Positions 56,316 through 64,000 of a DNA stretch of 64,000 bases are shown in pieces. The DNA comes from Dryococelus australis. Taxonomy: Eukaryota > Arthropoda > Insecta > Phasmatodea > Phasmatidae. The translations under genes and the position numbers were made by a program. Each line of letters starts with the position of its first letter. Positions within the stretch are counted from its first letter, which is position 1. The notes below the pieces were generated by a model. It was given only the letters and a program-made list of their open reading frames with translations. It ran no database searches and had not been told where the DNA came from. The stretch covers positions 61,721,251-61,785,250 of the forward strand of contig CM056994.1 in NCBI GenBank assembly GCA_029891345.1. The letters are read 5' to 3'.

Positions 56316-58367
56316 GTGACTGCTGGCAGTAAAATGCATACAAACTGCCGCAAAGTGTACGTAAATAAAACAGAAATAGATCTTCATTTGAAGAGGAAAC
56401 ATCTGGGAGAATCTGGTAATACTCAAAGGAGTACTAGAGTGTCTGAAGGTACATTCAATAGCAAAACTGACTGCTTTTTCTGTGGCAAAAGTGTTCTGGG
56501 AGTGAGTAGTGTAGGATATAGTTTTGTAAAAACTGATATATTTACAAAGATAATTTTGCAATGTTGTGATAGTCATCGTGATGAGTGGTCATTCAAAGTA
56601 AAATGTAGAATTGAATACTTTAATGGTGATCTTCATGCTGCTAACTGCGTGTACCATCACACTTGTAGCAGCCATTGTCGTTGTGGCGGTAATGTACCCC
56701 AGCTATTACAAGGTTTGCATGATATAGTTACAATGAGAGAGAAAACTGCACACATTCTCAGGACATATTTCAACACTTCAAAACAAGGAGAATATGAAGA
56801 GTCACAGAAGAGAGCAATAATTGAGGTAGCAGTAAGGCTTATTAAAAATGACATTAAAACAAAGTGAAAGAACATTATCCCACAACAGAGACTGTCGGTC
56901 TCCATCCAGCTAATGATTACATTCCCGAATCCCTTCGTATTCTGTTAAACACAATGTTTGTGGGGAAAGATACTCAACAGAAAGTGGCCAGCATAGGTCA
57001 GGCAATAATTCTAGCAGTCCGTCCAAGAGCTGTCATTGCACCATTGCAAATATATCTTGAAATGCGAATGCATCACTTATATAGGTCGACGTCTCTTGTG
57101 GACACCTTGTGTCTTCATATAGTGAAATCCACAGGTTTGAGAAAATGCTGCTATATTTGCTACTCCGAACATACTTGAAAGCGATATTGATGTAAGGAAC
57201 ACATCCGTGCTATTTGCAGCGGACAATGTTGATCACAACATTATTACAATCAATGGGCAAGGAACTTTTCACGGAATGGGTATGATAGCTGTATTGACAC
57301 CAGGGCAGAAGACAGAGTAGAGTTTCCCTAGGTACAAAACTATGGATATTAACATTGTGGAGCTTTCAAAAGTTCCGATAATAGATCATATTTCAACAAA
57401 AAACTTCCGTCAAGATGTAAAATTCACAGTACTTCCGAGTCTTTAAGAATATGAAAATTAAGTGGATATATTGTGGGAATTATCATTTAGTCTCAGGAAT
57501 GCACTGCCAAGTTGTCACGGGATTATGCACATTATTCATCAGGGAAACGAACACCCAGATCAGTCTTCATTCAGGTATCTACCAATAATAGACATGTATT
57601 CCGGGGACAAGACTTGCATTCTTTCAACATTGGAGTTCCTTTGTAGGCTTGCGACCAAGCACCACCTTGAGCATATAGTCACATTCGATCAGCCTCTGGA
57701 CTGGAAGGCCGTAGAGATAGTCACCTACTCACCATTAGACAGCCATCTGAAATCCATTGCACTGCTCCTACGGAGCTTCCACATGTTCATGAATTTGCTG
57801 AGAGCAGTTGGTTCATTTATGGCAGGCACAGGACTTACTGACATTCTAGGAGTAGTCTGTGGGGAGAATGCAGTAGCTCATGTGATGACTGGGAAATAGG
57901 TTCAGAGAGTATTTCATGGCCATCTTCTTGTGGAAAACTATCTAAATCGTATAATGGAGTCCGAGATGACGAATGAAGACCCAGATTTTGCAAAAATGGT
58001 TGGAACATGTGAGAAGGAGTATAGTGCACTATTGAGTGGTGAGGTGATGTTAGAAAAATTATTAAAATCAAAAACACTTAGTCAAATTAAAAGGAAGTTA
58101 GAGAAAACGAATATCAAACTGTGTGGTAAGTCTAAGACAAGTAAATTATGGTTAAATTATAAAAGGATGGTTGCAATTGCCAGGTCATTAATAATGGCAG
58201 ATCGAACAGGTTCTTGGTTGGAGCACTTACGTGCTGTTTTTGACTGCCTTCCAATATTCGCTGCAGCAGGGCGTTATAATTATTTGAAATCTGCACACTT
58301 CTGTGTTAAAGAAATGACTCAACTTCACACAAACCACCCAACTGTATTAAGCAATTTTGATTATTAA
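56316..58367 (+). pseudogene. Broken gene of the unnamed 'HGMG' family, probable transposon protein
   Basis: Open readings at 56316-56867, 56864-57178, 57462-57899 and 57930-58367 fit one protein of a family found repeatedly in invertebrate genomes, which I know only without a name. The N-terminal part has Cys pairs: 'DCFFCGKSVLG' (56469-56501) and 'HTCSSHCRCGG' (about 56660-56692). Then come 'SIGQAIILAVRPRAVIAPLQ', 'FAADNVDHNI' (57213-57242) with two Asp and a His, 'GTFHGMG' (57261-57281), 'TFDQPLDWKA' and 'LLRSFHMFMNLLRAVGSFMA', then 'HVMTGK'. Defects: a frameshift at 56864, broken sequence at 57178-57462, an in-frame stop at 57897-57899, and loss of the C-terminal part after 58367. The acidic and His residues are candidates for a catalytic site, but this is inference; fold and activity are not established to my knowledge. 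Confidence 0.7.
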
Positions 58368-58559
58368 GTAATTTTGGTGAGATGATATTATCGATCTATT
58401 GGGGTGTAATATATAGCTTCTTAATTATTTTAAAACCATTATTTACTGTAAATACTTACAGAAAACTGTTTTAACTTTTTTCTCTTAACATTTTGGTAAC
58501 TTAAACGTCCATAACTTGTCAATAATAGAGTGTGAATAGTTCTAATTTAATTTAATTCC

Positions 58560-58834
58560 TATTTAATAATAAACTGAGAGTAAGTTACTAGATTTTATTG
58601 AACATTTTGGGTCTCAAAACAAAAGCTTAGACATCAAAACCACCTTTCTATGCTAAATTGTGTTTCACATATCTATTTTTTAAGCTTTTGGTAGCCACTT
58701 TGGGCGCCATATTGGAAATTATCCCTTTCTAATGCTCCGACTAACCTAGACTTTTAGTATGTCATTTAATACATCTGTTGCAGTCATAATCCGTTGAAAG
58801 ACCCTTTGTATCAATTTTTTTTTGTGGTTCAACC
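58560..58834 (-). repeat. Right terminal inverted repeat of the DNA transposon
   Basis: Read on the minus strand it starts ggttgaaccacaaaaa and follows the left repeat to 'actctcagttta'. Confidence 0.72.
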
Positions 58835-60364
58835 ATATATTTACCCATCTAAGTGGAAACATTTGTTTAGGTGAGTGTTGCGTTTAACTTGCTCAAACCA
58901 GTTGTCCTGCTATATTCTGTCATCATCGTGACTCAGTTATGAAACCTTTCGTCGATTAAACATCGAAGTCAAACATTTCGTTCGTAATAAAATTTGGTGT
59001 CTTTGTTATTAATATAAATAAGAAAATTTATTAAAAGTTGTTTCCGCATTAAATAAAGCAATTTCGAAGTCTTTTGCGTTTGGTATTGTAAAATTGAGCG
59101 TAATAAAAATGTAATTGTGTACATTCATTATGCCTAGTTTTATTCACACTTAAACTACAGAATAACGGTATTTTTATTTAGTTAAACAAATTTTTACAAC
59201 CCTCCTTAAATAGCTTTTTTAAGCAATATTTCGCAATTAAAAGAAGATAAAATTTTATGTGATACTTTAAGTTTCAATAACATTATAACATCCCTTTAAA
59301 ATCAAAGTCATAGTCTTTTAGAATTTGATGCTTCATTCCTATCATATTCGTCTTGGCTACACCAACACATTTTTACGAACCGTAAACAAATTTCATTTTT
59401 CTGTATTTATGTTTTCATGCTTTATAACAATGAACTTGTTTTATTGGTTTACGACTGATATTTTCCATACATACTGTTTTATTATAACATTAGTTAATAA
59501 ATTTAAAATTAATTTATTGCGGCAGTCACTCTTACACTAGCCACTGACAAGCTAAATTTCTTGTAGGACGTAAAACACATGCTTTGATTTCATATATTAT
59601 ATAGGGCCTACAATATCTGCCAAACGATTTTGTACCGTTAACATTCCAGCAATGCTAATGCATGGTTGTCTTGATCAACATCGGCGGAAAATATATATAG
59701 CACGAGAATAAACATTCCGACAAATCCATAATTTGTTTTTAGAAAAGTGCACTTGCGCTAGAATATGTTGATTCTTTGTAAAAGTTATCTTTGGTTGTGC
59801 AAAAGTAATATAAATAAGGCAAGCTATTTTCAGAGGTACTTATAACATGAGCAGCAAGAATAATACGAGGATCGATCAGTAGCCGAGACACACATTGGAT
59901 GTAACAAATAGATGGAATGTTATACAGTCATATACTTTAAAAAAAAACCTCAAATCTGCCTGGAACTGAAAAGTAACTAACTAAATAGACAAACCTCCCT
60001 TACTGTAGCCATATGATTCACAGGGTAATACTCACTATCCCACGTACTTCCATATTTAGGAATGGTAATCGAGCAAAGTTTCCGTATCTGTATATCCATA
60101 TAGCTCTCAGAAAAAGAATTTAAAAATGAAAATAAGGAAATATAAATTAGGCACACTTGAAAGTAGAGTTTGATAAACTTTCGTATAATTGCATACACTT
60201 TATAGTTATTATATTGCTGTTAGTCTGTAAATCGTTTTAGCTCTTATATTGCAACTAAGAAGTTTGTATAGGTACTTGACAAGGTAACACTCCCGAGAAA
60301 ATCCATCCAAAAGAAGCATCTTCAAACACAATTTTCACATGCCAAAATCCAATCATATCCCTGT
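58835..60364. other. No gene seen
   Basis: AT-rich; short open frames at 59325-59540 and 59977-60198 (minus) without motifs. Confidence 0.55.
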
Positions 60365-60440
60365 CGGGAGTTTAACCGATATCGCCTGACAGAGATGAGA
60401 GCCCTAGCCACTGTGCTAACCACGGACCCAGGTTCGACTT
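60365..60440 (-). repeat. tRNA-derived SINE head-like segment
   Basis: On the minus strand 'ggttagcacagtggctaggg' fits a Pol III A box, and about 36 bases downstream 'cggttaaactcccg' fits a B box (consensus GGTTCRANNCC, with substitutions). The spacing suits a tRNA-related SINE promoter. No body or tail was recognised. Confidence 0.55.
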
Positions 60441-60844
60441 GGAAAACACAACATTCGTCTATGTGTGTGTGAAATATTCTTCATTCATACATCAAACTAC
60501 GCTTCAATAAATTCATCGAAACTAGCGGAAAATATTTCTGTGTTCAGTTGTTTGATAAATTACGGCACAAAAATGTGTCCCTAAATACTCGTTCTTAGAA
60601 GGCAAGGAATGCAGCACAGTGAAGCATGGCAACACTCCAGCCAGTACTGCGAACAATCGCGCGAGCGATTCTCGGAATAACCCTTCAACCCAAGCTTAGT
60701 TCCTCGGCTCACCTAACGGCACACACCTGTCCTTGAGAGCATACAATACCCCCCCCCCCCCTCCCGAAAGGTCACAGCCACTCTAAACACAACCCCCTCC
60801 TCTACCAGGCGCACACTACAGACGAAATTAGGTAGTCGCCAAGC
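60441..60844. other. No gene seen
   Basis: Mixed composition; a C run at 60750-60760. The open frame at 60713-60904 (minus) runs into the adjacent MITE. Confidence 0.5.
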
Positions 60845-61087
60845 TATAGGCTGTTCACGGTAAAGTGAGAACTTTTTAAAGGCACTTCCAACTGACTTTA
60901 ACATTTAATAAATATATTTCATTACATCTTCAGGCGTTAACTTTTGAGAAGAGGGAAATGTATACAAGGTGTTTATTAGTCACATGACAGTGGTTGTATT
61001 AAAAAGTGGCCGAAAGATGGAAATTCACTAAAAGGAAAATTTTTGCAAGGCCTTAAAAAGTGCTCACTTTACCACGAACAGCCTATA
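60845..61087. mobile_element. MITE, family K, copy 2 (243 bp)
   Basis: Near-perfect inverted ends: TATAGGCTGTTCACGGTAAA followed by GTGAGAACTTTTTAAAGG on the left; the right end is the complement of TATAGGCTGTTCGTGGTAAA followed by GTGAGCACTTTTTAAGG. The interior is shorter than copy 1. If the outer TA is the target duplication, the TIR starts at TAGGCTG. Confidence 0.82.
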
Positions 61088-61650
61088 GCAGAGAGCAGCA
61101 TGACACGGGTCTTAAAATGTGCACAACATACCTACAGTTTTAAACAAAGGTCTACAAATTAATGGCGTGACAATGCCTTTTTTTGGCATGATTTATCTAA
61201 AAACTATAGCTGATACCACTATAATTTTTGTTTCAAGTATTTATTTTCCAATTGACTAAAAATCATGTGCAAGGTTACGCAATTTCATCGTTTAAAAAAT
61301 ATATTCAACATCAATAGATTATCAAAATATAACCACACATCGAACAATTAAACATTTTACTTACGTGGGGAAAAATTTTGTCGCAATATCTTTAATAGTT
61401 CCGAAATATCCATTATTGCAAAACCACTATGTGTTTCTCACTCCAGACGGGACTATGTGCCACTCTTAATTTACATACCTAACTGTAGCAAAAATTCGTG
61501 AAATTTTTGTATGAACCGGTTCATTGATCTTCGATATATGTCATAAAACCTCCGTTATTCATGTGACGATCTTTGTAAATGGAGAACAAAAAGTTTTATT
61601 ATTTATTACGAGCTGACTGGCACTACTTCGCTCGCATGACATTTAGGTAT
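61088..61650. other. No gene seen
   Basis: AT-rich spacer between MITE K copy 2 and the second tRNA-like array. Confidence 0.5.
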
Positions 61651-61800
61651 TTGAATCGCTCTATCCACTGAGCCAATAAGGCCCCACTTGGAATCGCTCT
61701 AGCCACTGAGCTACTGCGGCCCCACTTTGAATAGCTGTATCTACTAAGCCACTACTGCCACACTTGGAATAGCTCTAGCCACTGGGCCATTACGGCTCTT
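61651..61800 (-). repeat. Second tRNA-5'-half-like array, four 38-bp units
   Basis: Units at 38-bp spacing, of which the second is the best: 'agccactgagctactgcggc' on the plus strand, the complement of a tRNA D-arm/A-box. The linkers read 'cacttggaatcgctct', different from the array at 43405. It is followed, like that array, by 'tcttgggaa' and the shared body. Confidence 0.82.
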
Positions 61801-61955
61801 GGGAAAGAAAGGAGGACAGCCCATTGACAAAAAGAAAGAAGAAATGACGATTTTTTTTAAATGCCTTTTTTATGCAGTAATCCTAAGAAAAGCTTAATCC
61901 AGTACCTGTGTACATCCCTGATCATCATATTTTTGGAACCGTTTGAGATATCTCG
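61801..61955 (+). repeat. Repeat body following the second array
   Basis: Matches 43701-43855 in order until 'ccgtttgagatat'; then the two copies differ. Further downstream (61956-62100) this copy has 'ggtcggacagacagacatga', a word common in invertebrate repeat tails. Confidence 0.65.
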
Positions 61956-62559
61956 ACGAAACAAAGACTAACTTAGTCCTGGGGTTATTATCCATAGACT
62001 GTGTAAATTTGATGTCAATACGTTCAGTGTTTTTTTTTCAGTTAAATCTGGTCGGACAGACAGACATGAAAAAATTAACACTAGATATGGCTTAGTAATC
62101 AATTATGCTATATGAAAAAATAATTAAAAATTGAAAATTCGAAGATCATAGACAGACACTCCTATTTTATTTAGTTGTATAAATAGCATTCCATTATTGT
62201 ATAGATAAACAAATTTAAATTTAAATTTAAACTTAGTTTCGTAGAAACAACACACTAAGATAAATGTTCTATTTTGGTGCTATTCGAAAAATAAATGAAA
62301 CACTTAAACAACATAAATTAATATGGCTTACCACACTACAATTTCTTCGCCAGAATGGAAATAAATCGGTTAGTTATTTTTTCCATATACGACATAAAAA
62401 TTGTATTATTTCATATAGGGCTATCTACAGAATGGCAAAGAAATGAAGCTTTGCATTGACAATTTTGATGGATTGATACTTTCATCACACAAAGTTAAGT
62501 TGAAATTTTTTTGTAGTTTCGTAGATAAAAGTTTTGATTTAAAATTTTTACATGTCAGC
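61956..62559. other. No gene seen
   Basis: AT-rich remainder of the repeat and spacer before the third modular arm. Confidence 0.5.
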
Positions 62560-64000
62560 CATTTTTAAAATATGTGAGCCTGACATTTTCGAAGTTTATC
62601 AATTTACATGACCTGCAATAGTGCTACTTATTTGGAAAATTTAGTAGAAGTCGGTTGTTTTTCGGAGATATCACATAATTTTTATTTGTAATGTGATACT
62701 ATTTTACAAAATGGCGGACAAAGAGATTTTGTCTAGACACATTTGCTGGCATGTAATATATACCCAGCATACAAAGTTTAATTGGAGTTAGTAACTTGGT
62801 TTCGATTGATATAACATACAAAGCTAAAACAGCTATATGGACGCCATTTTGAAAATAAGTGTCTAAAATACATAAAAAGTCTAATTTAACATCACCTACC
62901 GCAGTACTACTTGCCATATTTGGTAGGAATCGGTCAATTGTTTCCCGGGTTATTACACAAAAAACTCGGAGGTCAAAAGAGGTTCTGTGTAAAGGCTGTG
63001 CACCATTAAGTGAGCACTTTTGAAATCAACCTTGGAAAAAAGTCACTGCTCCTGCATGCATATATTGTAACGGGCGTTCTGAGAGACACGCACACAGTAA
63101 AGTGGTTACGATGGATGGAAAGTAGTTACATGTCTTAACATCGAATAAAAAGTGTTAGGTGACCATTTGTGATAACTTAAACTATTAGTTCCACTTTCTG
63201 ATTTTTTAATGAATTAAAGGGTAAAATTAACATGTTTGTAAAATGTGTACATTTCTTATAATTTCTCAGTTTCACTGGGCCGACGTATGGATAAAGTAAT
63301 GTTGCCCATGGCAATGTTAATTTTACATAAGGTAGAAGAATAAACAATGTGAATACAAGTAGACCTTAAGCAGGTCTTACAAAAGTCATTTTGAAAATAA
63401 GTGTCTGACACACTTTAAACATATCTGCAAATGCCAACTACCGCAGTACTAATTGTTTGCCAAATGTGATAGTAATATGCAAATTGTTTCCCGATATATT
63501 ACACAAACATTTTATTAATTCATTTAGTGCTCCCTTACAAAACTACAGATAAAATGCATTCTATTAAGTTTATATTATGCTTTGGTAGAAATCAGTCAAA
63601 TGGTATAACAGTTGTAGGAAATAAACCTAAAATATTTGTATAGCCACCATTTTGAAAACAAGTGCCTAATTAAGTTCAATCCTTTACATTTACCTCTTCT
63701 ATCATAGTACTACATACTTTCCAAATTCGGCGAAAATTGGTTGGATAGTTTTCGAGATATATCGTAAAAGCTTTATATATTCAAGTGGCGCTATCTTCCA
63801 AAATGACGGACCAACAGCAATATTCGCATATGAATTCAATGCACTCAACTTGGGATAACAGACAAAAATTTGGTTTAAATCGGGTGAATGGTTTCAGAGA
63901 TATGTATTAACCTAAATTATAAATTGGCTGCCGTTTTGAAAGTAAGTGCCCAGCGTGAACTATAAAAGTCATGTGTCTTTACTTAGTTATGTAAGTGTAT
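62560..64000 (-). repeat. Third modular repeat arm, reaching the window end, split by a MITE
   Basis: The reverse complement aligns with 54050-54780: shared words 'gaccgattcctaccaaa', 'gtagta(c)t(g)..ggtagg', 'tttgtccgccat', 'ggtccaccattttggaagatagcgccac' (imperfect) and 'caattttcgcc(a/g)aattt'. MITE K copy 3 is inserted at 62990-63385. It may continue past the window. Confidence 0.7.
62990..63385. mobile_element. MITE, family K, copy 3, right end missing
   Basis: Starts 'taaaggctgtgcaccattaa' and follows copy 1: 'gaaatcaacct', 'agtgttaggtgaccatttgtg', 'gcccatggcaatgttaattt', 'acaagtagaccttaagcagg'. It breaks off after 'cttacaaaag', just before the right TIR would appear, and returns to modular arm sequence. 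Confidence 0.72.

Larger units (their letters stand above)
55713..58834 (+). mobile_element. DNA transposon with about 270-bp imperfect TIRs and an unnamed 'HGMG' protein
   Basis: The left end (gccgaaccctaaaaaaattg...) and right end (complement of ggttgaaccacaaaaaaaaa...) are inverted repeats, sharing 'aaaaaaattgatacaaa'. The similarity goes on inward, in order, through 'gatt..g.ct.c.ac.g', 'agtaaaaatcta' and 'aggtagtttttgtgtctaa', to 'actctcagttta' (about 55967-55978; its partner is 58573-58584), giving about 270 bp per side. Both sides are flanked by ATA (55710-55712 and 58835-58837), a possible target duplication of TA or ATA. A broken gene lies between them on the plus strand. The 3.1-kb size and structure fit a cut-and-paste transposon that decayed after insertion. 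Confidence 0.72.

Overview
The window looks like intergenic chromosome from an arthropod, most likely an insect with a repeat-rich genome. It is AT-rich, contains no recognisable host exon, and carries a stack of mobile elements typical of arthropods: Ty3/gypsy, BEL/Pao, an errantivirus-like gypsy, Jockey-type LINEs, MITEs and a cut-and-paste DNA transposon. Every coding region I recognise is broken by stops, frameshifts or deletions. The species cannot be fixed from the sequence.

Layout. 1-2073: AT-rich, one small repeat. 2074-20498: one old Ty3/gypsy element on the minus strand (gypsy-A), with about 1.65-kb LTRs, a polypurine tract and a candidate primer site. Its gag carries an N-terminal PHD-type zinc finger, its pol has lost reverse transcriptase, and its pol tail holds tandem repeats. 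Between its LTRs lie a complete but decayed plus-strand BEL/Pao element (5026-10577, with 5-bp target duplication) and a minus-strand relic of an unnamed, transposase-like arthropod family (10871-12581). 20499-23265: AT-rich sequence with small inverted-repeat elements. 23266-29890: Jockey-type LINE remains, plus strand, with two different gag regions and an ORF2 that lost its RT core.

29891-34182: no gene seen. 34183-41066: errantivirus-like gypsy element, plus strand, with 5' LTR, gag, protease, RT, RNase H, part of the integrase, then a splice-acceptor-like site and an env-like coiled-coil remnant. The 3' end is lost. 41066-43404: a second Jockey-type LINE, minus strand, 5'-truncated, abutting an array of eight 38-39-bp tRNA-5'-half-like units. 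A related array lies at 61651-61800. 44700-46250: degenerate T/G-rich minisatellite.

47541-54996: a putative foldback-like element whose long arms are built of repeated modules; a related arm lies at 62560-64000. 55713-58834: a DNA transposon with about 270-bp imperfect terminal inverted repeats, enclosing a broken gene for a protein family that I know only as unnamed 'HGMG' proteins of invertebrate genomes. This is the best candidate for an undescribed system here. Several MITE families (three copies of one, two adjacent copies of another) fill the rest. Nothing here appears to work as a host pathway; the content is a layered record of insertions.
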